This document shows, in pieces, positions 30,184 through 40,034 of a DNA stretch of 64,000 nucleotides (its first letter is position 1; every line of letters begins with the position of its first letter). The translations under genes were made by a program, and so were the position numbers. The stretch is from Streptococcus infantis (GTDB lineage Bacteria; Bacillota; Bacilli; Lactobacillales; Streptococcaceae). The notes below the pieces were generated by a model, which did not search any database, was not told where the DNA came from, and saw only the letters and a list, made by a program, of their open reading frames with translations. The stretch lies in the NCBI RefSeq assembly GCF_019929575.1, contig NZ_JAHZPU010000007.1, positions 1 through 64,000 of the forward strand. The letters are read 5' to 3'.

Positions 30184-31746
30184 TTTACGTTTTTTCTTAG
30201 CTTTTTTCATTTTATTGGCCATGCGTTTCATGGATTGCTTCATAGCAAATTCACCGATTTTACCCTTGAGACCTCCACCAAACATCTGGCTCATATCAGG
30301 CATTCCTGCTCCACCAAGAGCTGAAAGGTCAGGCATACCACCTTGTCCCATCATACCTTCAAGGGCAGACATATCCATACCCCCAGGCATATTTTTAGGA
30401 AGGTTGTTAGGGTTGATGCCCATCTGTTTCATCATCTTGTTCATGTCACCAGACATGACACCTTGCATGAGTTGTTTAGCTTGGTTGAAGTCCTTGATGA
30501 ACTTGTTGACTTCGATAAAAGTATTACCAGAACCAGCAGCGATACGACGACGACGGCTTGGTGTGAGCAAATCTGGGTTTTCACGTTCTTCAGGAGTCAT
30601 AGAAGAGACGATGGCACGTTTGCGAGCAATTTGTTTTTCGTCCACCTTCATATTTTGGACGGCAGGATTGTTGGCCATACCTGGAATCATCTTGAGCAAA
30701 TCTTCCATTGGTCCCATATTTTGCACCTGATCCAACTGATCGATGAAATCGTTGAAATCAAAGGTGTTTTCTCGCATCTTTTCAGCCATTTCAATGGCTT
30801 TTTGCTCGTCGTATTCTTGAGAAGCTTTCTCAATCAGAGTCAGCATATCCCCCATACCGAGAATACGGCTAGCCATACGGTCAGGGTGGAAGGTTTCAAT
30901 GTCGGTAATTTTTTCACCAGTACCAGTGAATTTGATTGGTTTTCCTGTGATGTGACGAACAGAGAGGGCAGCACCACCACGAGTGTCCCCGTCAATCTTG
31001 GTAAGGATGACACCGGTAACTTCTAATTGAGCGTTAAATTCACGCGCAACGTTTGCAGCTTCCTGACCAATCATGGCATCTATGACGAGAAGGATTTCAT
31101 TTGGTTGAGCAAGAGCTTTAACATCACGGAGCTCGTTCATGAGAAGCTCGTCAATTTGCAGACGACCAGCCGTATCAATCAAGACATAGTCATTATGGTT
31201 GGCTTTGGCTTGCTCCAAACCTTGGCGAACAATCTCAACTGCAGGAACTTCAGTACCAAGAGCAAAGACAGGTACATCAATTTGTTGTCCGAGTGTCTTG
31301 AGCTGGTCAATAGCAGCAGGACGATAGATATCGGCCGCAATCATCAAAGGACGAGCATCCTCTTCCTTTTTAAGTTTGTTAGCAAGTTTACCTGCAAAAG
31401 TTGTTTTACCAGCCCCCTGCAAACCGACCATCATGATAATGGTTGGGATTTTTGGAGACTTGATAATCTCAGCTGTATCTGAACCAAGGACTTCTGTCAA
31501 TTCTTCGTTAACAATCTTGATGATTTGTTGGGCTGGATTGAGGGTATCAATCACTTCATGTCCGACGGCACGTTCACGAACCTTCTTGATAAAATCCTTG
31601 ACAACTGGTAGAGCAACGTCGGCTTCTAAAAGAGCTAGACGAATTTCCTTGGTTGCTTCTTGGATATCGCTCTCTGTAATTTTTCCTTTTTTACGTAGGT
31701 TTTTAAAGACGTTCTGCAAACGTTCTGTTAAATTTTCAAATGCCAT
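30181..31746 (-). CDS. ffh: Signal recognition particle protein Ffh
   Basis: A 521-residue SRP54 GTPase. The N domain is followed by the G domain with P-loop GLQGAGKTT (108-116), DTAGRLQ and TKIDGDTRGG. The methionine-rich M domain (GGMDMSALEGMMGQGG and similar) binds 4.5S RNA and signal sequences. The C-terminus is lysine-rich. It works with FtsY (40856-42286). It is the third gene of a ylxM operon. Confidence 0.97.
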   Translation of the reverse strand: MAFENLTERLQNVFKNLRKKGKITESDIQEATKEIRLALLEADVALPVVKDFIKKVRERAVGHEVIDTLNPAQQIIKIVNEELTEVLGSDTAEIIKSPKIPTIIMMVGLQGAGKTTFAGKLANKLKKEEDARPLMIAADIYRPAAIDQLKTLGQQIDVPVFALGTEVPAVEIVRQGLEQAKANHNDYVLIDTAGRLQIDELLMNELRDVKALAQPNEILLVIDAMIGQEAANVAREFNAQLEVTGVILTKIDGDTRGGAALSVRHITGKPIKFTGTGEKITDIETFHPDRMASRILGMGDMLTLIEKASQEYDEQKAIEMAEKMRENTFDFNDFIDQLDQVQNMGPMEDLLKMIPGMANNPAVQNMKVDEKQIARKRAIVSSMTPEERENPDLLTPSRRRRIAAGSGNTFIEVNKFIKDFNQAKQLMQGVMSGDMNKMMKQMGINPNNLPKNMPGGMDMSALEGMMGQGGMPDLSALGGAGMPDMSQMFGGGLKGKIGEFAMKQSMKRMANKMKKAKKKRK

Positions 31747-31763
31747 TATTTTCTCCTATTTTT

Positions 31764-31979
31764 TCAATTCAGTGGAAATCGTCCGAAATGTTGCAAACTC
31801 TCTAGTTCTTCGGTTGTGACTTCTTTCATGATTTCATTTGGATATCCCCAACAGCTAAATCCTTCTTTAAGGGCTTGAGGAACAGAATCAGGTGAGAGAA
31901 TTTGTAGTCTTGTAGGAAATGGTTCCTCTGCAGCTAATAGTTTGCAAGGTATTCCTTTATAGACAACAAGATTTTCCAT
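31764..31979 (-). CDS. Small conserved-looking protein between ylxM and ffh
   Basis: A 71-residue soluble protein I cannot name. It begins MENLVVYKGIPCKLL and is rich in Pro, Glu and Leu, with two cysteines (Cys13, Cys43). There is no membrane segment. Its RBS (GGGAG) lies in the last codons of ylxM and its ATG begins 3 bp after the ylxM stop, so it is translated with that gene. Its place in the SRP operon is the only clue to function. Confidence 0.75.
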   Translation of the reverse strand: MENLVVYKGIPCKLLAAEEPFPTRLQILSPDSVPQALKEGFSCWGYPNEIMKEVTTEELESLQHFGRFPLN

Positions 31980-31981
31980 GA

Positions 31982-32314
31982 TTACTCCCTATTATCAATA
32001 CTGGTCAAAATCTCAATTTGCTCTTGCAGAAAAGCATCCTCTGGATAACGCTCCAAAATCTGATCAAAAATTTGACTGCGAACAATGTAGTCAGAGTACA
32101 TATGGAGTTTCATCTCATAGTCTTCCAATATCTTTTCAGTTCGTTTGATATTATCATAAACGGCCTGGCGACTGACACCGAATTCTTCAGCGATTTCAGC
32201 TAAACTATAGTCGTCTGCATAGTAGAGTTCGATATAGTTCATCTGCTTATCAGTTAAAAGGGCTGCATAAAATTCAAACAGAGCATTCATTCGATTGGTT
32301 TTTTCAATTTCCAT
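31982..32314 (-). CDS. ylxM: YlxM/p13 family helix-turn-helix protein
   Basis: A 110-residue protein of the YlxM family. It has a sigma-factor region 4-like helix-turn-helix ([20 protein letters not shown], about 37-56). In Streptococcus mutans YlxM binds SRP components and influences Ffh GTPase activity. It is the first gene of the operon with a small protein and ffh. The predicted -10 box ends 8 bp before the ATG, leaving almost no 5' leader and no Shine-Dalgarno sequence. Confidence 0.9.
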   Translation of the reverse strand: MEIEKTNRMNALFEFYAALLTDKQMNYIELYYADDYSLAEIAEEFGVSRQAVYDNIKRTEKILEDYEMKLHMYSDYIVRSQIFDQILERYPEDAFLQEQIEILTSIDNRE

Positions 32315-32321
32315 AAGATTT

Positions 32322-32365
32322 ATTATACCAAAAAAAAGCCCAATTCGCTAGCTGGGGGCTGATTT
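32322..32365 (-). promoter_or_regulatory. ylxM extended -10 box directly after a terminator-like hairpin
   Basis: On the minus strand TTTGGTATAAT (TATAAT at 32327-32322) lies 7 bp upstream of the ylxM ATG. It is preceded by AGCCCC/GGGCT hairpin arms and an eight-T run that look like a terminator for antisense transcripts from the rnc side. Confidence 0.5.
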
Positions 32366-32404
32366 TAGCTAGAAGTTAGAAAATGAGCTTTTCACTGTTC
32401 TTTT

Positions 32405-32433
32405 CTGACTATGAAGCCTTTTTTTGATATAAT
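32405..32433 (+). promoter_or_regulatory. Promoter of rnc-smc
   Basis: CTGACT (32405-32410) and TATAAT (32428-32433) are 17 bp apart, 35 bp before the rnc ATG. Confidence 0.6.
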
Positions 32434-32467
32434 GGATAGGATTATAATGATTTAGAAAGAGGTAGTC

Positions 32468-33166
32468 ATGAAAGAATTAGAATCAGTGTTACAAGACCGT
32501 TTTGAGCTTGTTTTTACAGATAAAAGCTTACTTGAAACAGCTTTTACCCATACCAGTTATGCCAATGAGCACCGCCTCTTAAAAATTTCACACAACGAAC
32601 GCTTGGAATTTTTAGGAGACGCTGTTCTGCAATTATTAATTTCAGAATATCTGTTTAAAAAATACCCTAAAAAACCAGAAGGGGACTTGTCAAAACTCCG
32701 TGCTATGATTGTCCGTGAGGAGAGTTTGGCTGGTTTTGCCCGTGATTGTCAGTTTGACCAGTTTATCAAGCTTGGTAAGGGGGAGGAAAAGTCTGGTGGT
32801 CGTAACCGAGACACGATCTTGGGCGACGCTTTTGAAGCCTTTTTGGGTGCTCTGCTTTTAGATAAGGATATAAAGACTGTAAAAACCTTTATCTACCAAG
32901 TCATGATTCCTAAGGTTGAAGCTGGCGATTTTGAGATGATCAAGGATTATAAGACTCACCTTCAAGAATTGCTCCAAGTTAATGGAGATGTTGATATTCG
33001 TTATCAGGTGATTTCAGAGATTGGGCCAGCCCATGATAAGATGTTTGAGGTTGAAGTCCTTGTTGAGGGGGAAAGTCTAGGTTCAGGTAAAGGACGCTCT
33101 AAAAAATTGGCCGAGCAGGAAGCCGCTAAAAATGCAGTTGAGAAAGGGCTGGATTCATGTATTTAA
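32468..33166 (+). CDS. rnc: Ribonuclease III
   Basis: A 232-residue double-strand-specific endoribonuclease that processes rRNA precursors and regulatory RNAs. The signature [13 protein letters not shown] is intact, with the second metal-site segment [11 protein letters not shown] dsRNA-binding domain occupies about 158-228 and ends in [15 protein letters not shown]. The gene overlaps smc by 10 bp, a conserved streptococcal pair. Confidence 0.96.
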   Translation: MKELESVLQDRFELVFTDKSLLETAFTHTSYANEHRLLKISHNERLEFLGDAVLQLLISEYLFKKYPKKPEGDLSKLRAMIVREESLAGFARDCQFDQFIKLGKGEEKSGGRNRDTILGDAFEAFLGALLLDKDIKTVKTFIYQVMIPKVEAGDFEMIKDYKTHLQELLQVNGDVDIRYQVISEIGPAHDKMFEVEVLVEGESLGSGKGRSKKLAEQEAAKNAVEKGLDSCI

Positions 33167-36100
33167 AGGAAATTGAGATCCAAGGGTTTAAGTCCTTTGC
33201 TGACAAGACCAAGGTTGTTTTTGACCAAGGGGTGACGGCGGTTGTAGGACCAAATGGCTCTGGGAAATCAAATATCACTGAAAGCCTCCGTTGGGCACTT
33301 GGTGAATCTAGTGTCAAGAGTCTGCGTGGTGGGAAGATGCCTGATGTCATCTTTGCAGGAACAGAAAGTCGGAAGCCTCTAAACTACGCTTCTGTTATTG
33401 TTACTTTGGATAACCAAGATGGCTTTATCAAGGATGCAGGCCAGGAAATCAAAGTTGAACGTCATATCTATCGGAGTGGAGATAGTGAGTACAAGATTGA
33501 CGGCAAAAAAGTTCGTCTCCGTGATATCCATGACCTCTTCTTAGATACTGGACTCGGACGTGATTCTTTCTCCATCATTTCCCAAGGGAAGGTTGAAGAA
33601 ATCTTTAACTCTAAACCTGAGGAACGTCGCGCTATCTTTGAAGAAGCGGCGGGAGTTTTGAAGTATAAAACCCGTCGTAAAGAGACAGAAAGTAAGCTGC
33701 AACAAACTCAGGACAACTTGGATCGTTTGGAAGATATCATCTATGAGTTAGACAATCAAATCAAGCCCTTGGAAAAACAAGCAGCAACAGCCCGTAAATT
33801 TATAGAACTAGACGGGCAACGTAAAGCCATCTACTTGGATGTTTTGGTCGCACAAATTCAAGCCAATAAGACTGAATTGGATGTAACAGAGGAAGAATTA
33901 AATCAAGTCCAAGAACTTTTGACCAGCTATTATCAAAAACGTCAAGACTTAGAAGAAGAAAACCAAACTCTCAAAAAGAAACGTCATGATTTACAAGCAG
34001 AGATGGCTAAAGATCAAACTAGTTTGATGGATTTGACTGCTCTAATCAGTGATTTAGAACGGAAATTGGCCTTGTCTAAACTGGAGACAGAGCAGGTTGC
34101 TCTCAATCAACAAGAGGCACAGGCTCGTTTGGCTAGTTTGGACGAAAAGAGAAATGTTCTCATTCAAGAGAAGGAAGAAAAAGAAACAAATCTCAGTCAG
34201 TTAGAAGAAAATCTAGCTGTCAATACTAAGGAAGTCAATCGTTTAGAAGCTGAGTTGTTAGCTTTTTCTGATGATCCAGACCAAATGATTGAGCAATTGC
34301 GTGAACGTTTCGTTGCCTTTTTACAAGAAGAAGCAGATGTTTCTAACCAGCTGACACGGATTGAAAATGACCTTGAAAATAGTCGCCAACAGACTCAAAA
34401 GCAAGAAGAACAATTAGTATCCTTGAAGGAACAATTGGCTACTGCCAAGTCTAAGGCTGCTGACCAAGAGCTTGCCCTAAAATCTGCTAAAGAAGAAGTA
34501 CAGAACTTACTCGCTGACTATCAGACGAATGCTAAACAGGAAGAAGAACAAAAACAGGTTTACCAAAGTCAACAAAATCAACTCTTTGATCGTTTAGATA
34601 GTTTGAAAAACAAGCAGGCCAAGGCACAAAGTTTGGAAAACATTCTTAAAAACCATAGTAATTTTTATGCGGGTGTTAAGAGTGTTCTACAAGAGAAAAA
34701 TCGCCTAGGAGGTATTGTTGGAGCTGTTAGTGAACATTTGACCTTTGATGTTCGTTATCAGACAGCACTTGAAATTGCTCTTGGTGCAAGTAGCCAACAC
34801 ATTATCGTTGAAGATGAACAGGCAGCAACAAAGGCCATCGATTTTCTTAAGAGAAACCGAGCTGGTCGCGCGACCTTCCTACCTTTAACAACTATTAAGG
34901 CACGTAGCATTTCTGGGCAGAATCAAGATGTGATTGCCTCAAGTCCAGGTTTTCTTGGAATGGCAGATGAATTGGTTACTTTTGATGCCAAGCATGAAGC
35001 TATATTTAAAAACTTGCTTGCTACAACAGCAATCTTTGATACGGTAGAGCATGCTCGTGATGCAGCTCGCAAGGTACGTTATCAAGTTCGGATGGTAACG
35101 CTAGACGGTACAGAATTGCGAACAGGTGGTTCTTATGCTGGTGGTGCCAATCGTCAAAATAACAGTATTTTCATCAAGCCTGAATTGGAGCAATTGCAAA
35201 AAGAAATTGCTCAAGAAGAAAAGCTTCTTCGTCAAGAGGAGGAAAATCTGAAATCAGTTCAAGAAGCCTTGACTGCCCTCACTCAGACTTTGGAGACCAT
35301 TAAGTCCCAGGGAGAGCAAGCTCGTATAGAGGAGCAGGGCTTGTATCTTGCTTATCAACAAACTTGCCAGCAAGTCGAAGAACTCGAAACACTCTTAAAA
35401 CTTCAGGAGCAAGAATTAACTAATCTCAGAGGTGGAGATTGGCAAGCTGAAAAAGAAAAATGCCAAGAACGTCTCGCAGTTATTGCAACTGAAAAGCAAA
35501 AGCTGGAATCTGAGATTGAAGAAATCAAGTCCAATAAAAATGCTATTCAGGAACGCTATCAAAACTTACAGGAAAAACTTTCTCAAGAGCGTCTTCGTAA
35601 AACAGAAATGTTAGGTCAAAAGCGTTATGAAGTTGCAGATATTGAACGGATCAATAAAGAACTTGAGAACCTCAATATTGAGCAAGATGAAATCGAACGT
35701 CTTCTCCAAGAAAAGGTAGACAATCTTGAAAAAGTTGATACGGAACTTTTGGCCAAGCAGGAAGCAGAAGCCAAGAGTCAGAAGGAAGAAATTCAACAAG
35801 GGCTTATTCGTAAGCAGTTTGAGCTGGATGATATTGAAGGTCAATTAGATGATATTGCTAGTCATTTAGAACAAGCTCGTCAGCAAAATGAAGAATGGAT
35901 TCGTAAGCAAACACGTGCAGAAGCAACCAAAGAGAAGATTACGGACCGCCTTCGCTATCTTCAAGGTCAACTGACTGAAGAATATCAGATTAGCTATACA
36001 GAAGCTTTAGAACAAGCCAACCAATTGGAAGACTTGGCTGTCGCTGAACAAAAGGTCAAGGATTTGGAAAAATCCATTCGTTCACTTGGTCCGGTTAACT

Positions 36101-36696
36101 TGGATGCTATTGAACAGTTTGACGAAGTTCACGAACGCTTGGAATTCTTGAATAGTCAGCGTGATGACATTCTTTCTGCTAAAAACTTACTTCTTGAAAC
36201 CATTACAGAGATGAATGATGAAGTGAAAGAACGCTTTAAGTCAACATTCGAAGCTATTCGTGAGTCCTTTAAGGTGACCTTTAAGCAGATGTTTGGTGGT
36301 GGGCAAGCAGACCTAATTCTGACAGAAGGTGATTTATTGACAGCAGGTGTCGAAATCTCTGTGCAACCACCGGGCAAGAAAATCCAATCACTCAATCTCA
36401 TGAGTGGTGGAGAGAAGGCCTTGTCAGCTCTGGCTTTGCTCTTCTCAATCATTCGGGTCAAGACTATTCCATTTGTTATCTTGGATGAAGTAGAAGCTGC
36501 ACTTGATGAAGCAAACGTTAAACGCTTTGGGGATTATCTCAATCGATTTGACAAGGATAGCCAGTTTATCGTCGTTACCCACCGTAAGGGTACAATGGCG
36601 GCCGCAGACTCTATTTATGGGGTGACCATGCAAGAATCTGGTGTTTCTAAGATTGTGTCTGTTAAACTAAAAGACTTAGAAAATATGGATGCTTAG
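33157..36696 (+). CDS. smc: Chromosome segregation protein SMC
   Basis: A 1179-residue condensin subunit. Walker A is GPNGSGKSN (31-39). Two long coiled coils flank a hinge at about 515-670 ([11 protein letters not shown] to [10 protein letters not shown]). The C-terminal head carries the signature [15 protein letters not shown] and Walker [15 protein letters not shown]. Length is normal. SMC works with ScpAB, which are not encoded here. Confidence 0.97.
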   Translation: MYLKEIEIQGFKSFADKTKVVFDQGVTAVVGPNGSGKSNITESLRWALGESSVKSLRGGKMPDVIFAGTESRKPLNYASVIVTLDNQDGFIKDAGQEIKVERHIYRSGDSEYKIDGKKVRLRDIHDLFLDTGLGRDSFSIISQGKVEEIFNSKPEERRAIFEEAAGVLKYKTRRKETESKLQQTQDNLDRLEDIIYELDNQIKPLEKQAATARKFIELDGQRKAIYLDVLVAQIQANKTELDVTEEELNQVQELLTSYYQKRQDLEEENQTLKKKRHDLQAEMAKDQTSLMDLTALISDLERKLALSKLETEQVALNQQEAQARLASLDEKRNVLIQEKEEKETNLSQLEENLAVNTKEVNRLEAELLAFSDDPDQMIEQLRERFVAFLQEEADVSNQLTRIENDLENSRQQTQKQEEQLVSLKEQLATAKSKAADQELALKSAKEEVQNLLADYQTNAKQEEEQKQVYQSQQNQLFDRLDSLKNKQAKAQSLENILKNHSNFYAGVKSVLQEKNRLGGIVGAVSEHLTFDVRYQTALEIALGASSQHIIVEDEQAATKAIDFLKRNRAGRATFLPLTTIKARSISGQNQDVIASSPGFLGMADELVTFDAKHEAIFKNLLATTAIFDTVEHARDAARKVRYQVRMVTLDGTELRTGGSYAGGANRQNNSIFIKPELEQLQKEIAQEEKLLRQEEENLKSVQEALTALTQTLETIKSQGEQARIEEQGLYLAYQQTCQQVEELETLLKLQEQELTNLRGGDWQAEKEKCQERLAVIATEKQKLESEIEEIKSNKNAIQERYQNLQEKLSQERLRKTEMLGQKRYEVADIERINKELENLNIEQDEIERLLQEKVDNLEKVDTELLAKQEAEAKSQKEEIQQGLIRKQFELDDIEGQLDDIASHLEQARQQNEEWIRKQTRAEATKEKITDRLRYLQGQLTEEYQISYTEALEQANQLEDLAVAEQKVKDLEKSIRSLGPVNLDAIEQFDEVHERLEFLNSQRDDILSAKNLLLETITEMNDEVKERFKSTFEAIRESFKVTFKQMFGGGQADLILTEGDLLTAGVEISVQPPGKKIQSLNLMSGGEKALSALALLFSIIRVKTIPFVILDEVEAALDEANVKRFGDYLNRFDKDSQFIVVTHRKGTMAAADSIYGVTMQESGVSKIVSVKLKDLENMDA

Positions 36697-36785
36697 TTTG
36701 TTTTCGATACAACATTTCAAGCTAAAGTATTTAGAATAACCTTCAAGAAGTCGGAAAGGTTACAAAAATAAATTGAGGAGCTTAT

Positions 36786-37445
36786 ATGGATTTTGACCTA
36801 TTCCTAATGATCTGTAATTATATTGGGACTATAGCCTTCGCGGCTTCAGGAGCCATCAAAGGATTTGGTAAACGATTAGATATTTTTGGAATTAGTTTAT
36901 TGGCAATTGTAACGGCAGTAGGTGGAGGGATTTTGAGAGATTCTATTATCAGTCGTTTTCCTTCCTCTCTTGCTGATCCCAGCCCGATTTATGTCTCTAT
37001 CCTTGTAGCGGTTATCATGTATGTCTTTGTAACTTCAAAACAAGCCAATGCTAGTCAAGAAAAAAAATTCTATAAGTGGTTGAGAGAAGCCTATCTCATC
37101 TTTGACTCCATTGGGCTAATTATCTTTTCCTTGATTGGAGCGACAGCCTTAGTGGATAGTAAGCTAAATTTGATGTCTGCAGGTCTTTTAGCCTGCTTAA
37201 CGGGTGCAGGTGGTGGAATTATCCGAGACCTCCTGATCAATGAAGTCCCAAGTGTTCTAAAAGAAGATATTTATGCCCTTCTATCTTTCGTAATTGGAGT
37301 TATTTATTATTGGTTGGCCTTTGTCCTTCACTTTCCAAGAATCACTGTCTTTATCATTGTTTCTATTGTTGGTTTTGTGATTCGACTCTGCATCATTAAA
37401 TTCCGACTCTCTTTGCCAAATATGGATAAGAGAACCTTGAATTGA
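36786..37445 (+). CDS. TRIC/UPF0126 family membrane protein
   Basis: A 219-residue membrane protein with about seven transmembrane helices in two repeats. Each repeat carries the family's glycine-rich signature (AVGGGILRDSI and GAGGGIIRDLL). These UPF0126 proteins (YicG/YadS) are related to trimeric intracellular cation channels; the physiological ion in streptococci is unknown. ATG follows TTGAGGAG. It may be co-transcribed with smc. Confidence 0.87.
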   Translation: MDFDLFLMICNYIGTIAFAASGAIKGFGKRLDIFGISLLAIVTAVGGGILRDSIISRFPSSLADPSPIYVSILVAVIMYVFVTSKQANASQEKKFYKWLREAYLIFDSIGLIIFSLIGATALVDSKLNLMSAGLLACLTGAGGGIIRDLLINEVPSVLKEDIYALLSFVIGVIYYWLAFVLHFPRITVFIIVSIVGFVIRLCIIKFRLSLPNMDKRTLN

Positions 37446-37504
37446 TGAATGGCTGAAAGTTTAATTCTAAACCCGTAAATAAGTTTAAAATAGTCATTTT
37501 ATCA

Positions 37505-37540
37505 GCGTCTAATCTCATGTGGATTAGGCGTTATTTTTTT
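37505..37540 (+). terminator. Rho-independent terminator
   Basis: CGTCTAATC and GATTAGGCG pair (with one G-U) around a seven-base loop, followed by TTATTTTTTT. Confidence 0.8.
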
Positions 37541-37617
37541 GCAAATACGGGAAATTAATGATGTAAAGATTAATTTTTGCTATTATATTTGTAATTTAGA
37601 ATAAAGTAGGAATAGCA

Positions 37618-38196
37618 ATGAGTAATTTGAAACATTCTGTTGATTTTATTAAAGAAATAGAGAAATTAAAGTCAGTGACAAGATTTAATAGAACTCTTGA
37701 TGGCAGATTTGAAAATAGTGCCGAGCATTCCTGGCAGGGTGCCATAGCTGCAATGGTTCTTCAAGATTATTATCCTGAAAAATTGGATATGGAAAAAGTC
37801 ACTTCTATGTTATTGATTCATGATTTAGGTGAGATTTATGCCGGAGATACTTGGGTTTTTGATGATGAAAAAAAGCTTCATTCTCATGATAGAGAACTAG
37901 CATCTATAGAAAAAACAATGAGCCTCCTTCCAGAAGAGAAATATTTGAATATGAAAAATTTGTGGTTGGAATTTGAAAAAGGGCAGAGTGCTGAAGCAAG
38001 ATATGCAAGAGTGATCGACTCCTTGGTACCACTGATAAATCACTTAGAAGTGTCAGAATTCAATTATAATCCTGATAATATTAGTGCAGACATGGTATTA
38101 GAAAAGAAAAAGTTCATAAAAAGTGAATCAGAAGAATTATGGAAACTGACGGAAGACTTGATTCAGGAAAGTGTGGAAAAGGGCTTATATTTTTAA
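37618..38196 (+). CDS. HD-domain hydrolase (YfbR/HDDC2-like)
   Basis: A 192-residue HD-superfamily phosphohydrolase. Metal ligands are seen as SAEHSW and LLIHDLGEIYAGD, with a later ARVIDSLVPLINH. The pattern resembles 5'-deoxynucleotidase YfbR and human HDDC2, suggesting nucleotide turnover; this is inference. It is AT-rich and stands alone. A hairpin terminator follows. Confidence 0.82.
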   Translation: MSNLKHSVDFIKEIEKLKSVTRFNRTLDGRFENSAEHSWQGAIAAMVLQDYYPEKLDMEKVTSMLLIHDLGEIYAGDTWVFDDEKKLHSHDRELASIEKTMSLLPEEKYLNMKNLWLEFEKGQSAEARYARVIDSLVPLINHLEVSEFNYNPDNISADMVLEKKKFIKSESEELWKLTEDLIQESVEKGLYF

Positions 38197-38234
38197 TAAC
38201 AATTGACCCAATTGATGCAATAGAATATATAGAG

Positions 38235-38266
38235 AAAGCCTTGGAATAAGCTGTTTCCAAGGCTTT
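38235..38266 (+). terminator. Hairpin terminator after the HD gene
   Basis: AAAGCCTTGGAA and TTCCAAGGCTTT form a perfect 12-bp stem with an eight-base loop. The T-run is short. No gene is seen between here and 38443. Confidence 0.65.
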
Positions 38267-38442
38267 GTAGCTATCTATAGATATAAGGAAAAAATTGTTA
38301 GAGTAGATGATTTTTATTAGATACCCTTGTTTTGTAAAACGTTAAATTATATGTTATTAAAGACGGATTGTGTTGAGTATTGAATTATACAAAAATTACT
38401 AATGGTTTAAGACTTTTACATTTAATTATACTGTAGAGAATA

Positions 38443-38910
38443 TTAGTCAAATAAAATTGTTTTGTTTTCACTAATGCATTTCTTATTATCATCCCAATAG
38501 TTAATACTTTCAAAGCTTCCTTTTCTTAAATAAAGTGGTAGCCTTTTTCTTATTTCATCTTGCATTGGTATTTTATCAATATCTTTTAGATTCCACCATT
38601 TTGGCTCACCTTCAGCAGATGTGCTTAGTTCACCAGTAAACTGAGTACATAAAAAGTCATAGAAGACAAATCTCTCATTACCAATTGAATTAGTAAAGCC
38701 TGAAATTCCCTTTAATTCAAGATTTAATGCAGTGAGTCCAGTCTCTTCCTTAAGTTCGCGTAATGCAGCTTCAAAAAAACTTTCAGGGAATTCAACTTTT
38801 CCCCCCGGTGGAATCCAGCCAGGAAAATTATCGTGCTGTCTATTAAGTAATAAAATTTCTTGATTTTTCAAAACGCAAATATTGACCCAGTTTTTGATTT
38901 TTTCAGTCAT
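38443..38910 (-). CDS. NUDIX hydrolase (8-oxo-dGTPase-like)
   Basis: A 155-residue NUDIX protein. The box reads from GGKVEFPESF to ELKEETG with all acidic ligands. The downstream GEPKWWNL segment is typical of MutT-like 8-oxo-dGTP hydrolases, but the substrate is uncertain. The start at 38910 is chosen because GGAGG lies 8 bp upstream on the minus strand; an in-frame ATG 12 codons earlier has no RBS. The gene is AT-rich. Confidence 0.83.
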   Translation of the reverse strand: MTEKIKNWVNICVLKNQEILLLNRQHDNFPGWIPPGGKVEFPESFFEAALRELKEETGLTALNLELKGISGFTNSIGNERFVFYDFLCTQFTGELSTSAEGEPKWWNLKDIDKIPMQDEIRKRLPLYLRKGSFESINYWDDNKKCISENKTILFD

Positions 38911-39158
38911 ATTATCAACCTCCAACAAGTATTTTTTCATATGCAAGATTATATGTCAAGAACTATATGCTATTTATGATTGTGACAAATGTATCTCAAC
39001 CAAAGATTGATAATTTTTACGCAATAGTTGATTAACTCTCAGAATAGACTTTAATCAAGAACTTTGGCAGAAAAGAGTTGAGAGGCTGGATATAAAAGAA
39101 AGTAAGAAAATCAGCCTGGCCTTCAAAATGGCATATGGATTGATTTATAGAAGACAAG
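38911..39158. other. Gene-free stretch upstream of the HAD genes
   Basis: No coding sequence was found. An AGGCTG...CAGCCT inverted repeat (about 39083-39118) weakly resembles one end of the dispersed GAGGCTGGGAC repeat and may be a decayed copy. Confidence 0.4.
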
Positions 39159-39186
39159 GACGTGTCAATTCAGCACGTCTTTTTTT
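39159..39186 (+). terminator. Terminator-like hairpin before the HAD genes
   Basis: GACGTG and CACGTC pair around a nine-base loop, followed by seven T. No gene of the same strand lies close upstream, so it may close a lost gene. Confidence 0.55.
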
Positions 39187-39194
39187 GCTTTTTC

Positions 39195-39205
39195 TATGGT
39201 ATAAT
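39195..39205 (+). promoter_or_regulatory. Extended -10 promoter of the HAD-ftsY unit
   Basis: TATGGTATAAT lies 38 bp before the first HAD gene and directly follows a terminator-like T-run. Confidence 0.6.
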
Positions 39206-39242
39206 AGAAGGTAGATTTATTAATTGGAGTATGAAGAATTTT

Positions 39243-40034
39243 ATGATTAAATTAGTAGCAACGGATATGGACGGTACTTTTTTAGATGGTGCCGGTCAAT
39301 TTGATATGGAGCGTCTGAAAAAGTTGCTCCATTCTTATCAAGAAAAAGGAATCTACTTTGCTGTTGCCTCTGGTCGTGGGCTTTTGTCACTTGAAAAGCA
39401 TTTTGCAGATGTTAAAGATGAGATTATTTTCATTGCTGAAAATGGGAGTCTCGTTCGTTTCCATGGAGAGGACCTCTATGAAGCAACCATGCCTCGAGAT
39501 TTTTACCTATCAACATTTGAAAAACTAAAGACTTCACCTTATTTTGATGAGAAAAAGATGCTCTTGACTGGTAAAGAGGCTTGCTATGTATTAGACACAG
39601 TAGATGAAACCTATCTTATGTTTAGTCATCATTACAATGAAAATATCAAAAAAGTAGCCAGTCTTGAAGAGATTACCGATGAGATTTTCAAATTCACAAC
39701 TAACTTTACTGAAGAGACAGTAGAAGCCGGAGAAGCTTGGGTCAATGAACATGTTCCTGGGGTCAAGGCTATGACGACAGGATTTGAATCCATTGACATC
39801 GTTTTAGACCATGTTGACAAGGGAGTTGCTATTGTCGAATTGGTCAAGAAGTTAAATCTAGATATGGACCAGGTGATGGCCTTTGGTGATAATCTTAATG
39901 ACCTGCACATGATGCAAGTTGTAGGGCACCCAGTCGCACCTGAAAATGCTCGTCCAGAGATTTTAGAACTAGCTGAAACAGTTATCGGACATCACAAAGA
40001 CCAATCAGTTATTGCTTATATGGAGGGATTGTAA
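39243..40034 (+). CDS. Cof-type HAD family phosphatase (first)
   Basis: A 263-residue HAD phosphatase of subfamily IIB. Motif I is DMDGTFLD (nucleophile Asp near residue 8) and motif IV is GDNLNDLHMM near the C-terminus. Such enzymes dephosphorylate sugar phosphates or flavin-type cofactors; the substrate is unknown. The start at 39243 gives the family's normal N-terminus (MIKLVATDMDG). Its stop overlaps the next ATG by one base. Confidence 0.86.
   Translation: MIKLVATDMDGTFLDGAGQFDMERLKKLLHSYQEKGIYFAVASGRGLLSLEKHFADVKDEIIFIAENGSLVRFHGEDLYEATMPRDFYLSTFEKLKTSPYFDEKKMLLTGKEACYVLDTVDETYLMFSHHYNENIKKVASLEEITDEIFKFTTNFTEETVEAGEAWVNEHVPGVKAMTTGFESIDIVLDHVDKGVAIVELVKKLNLDMDQVMAFGDNLNDLHMMQVVGHPVAPENARPEILELAETVIGHHKDQSVIAYMEGL

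Noticed and set aside
30343-31026. Long open frame on the plus strand inside ffh
   Set aside because: Lies antisense to ffh. Its His/Phe-rich composition is what the reverse of an Ffh gene gives, and it has no RBS.
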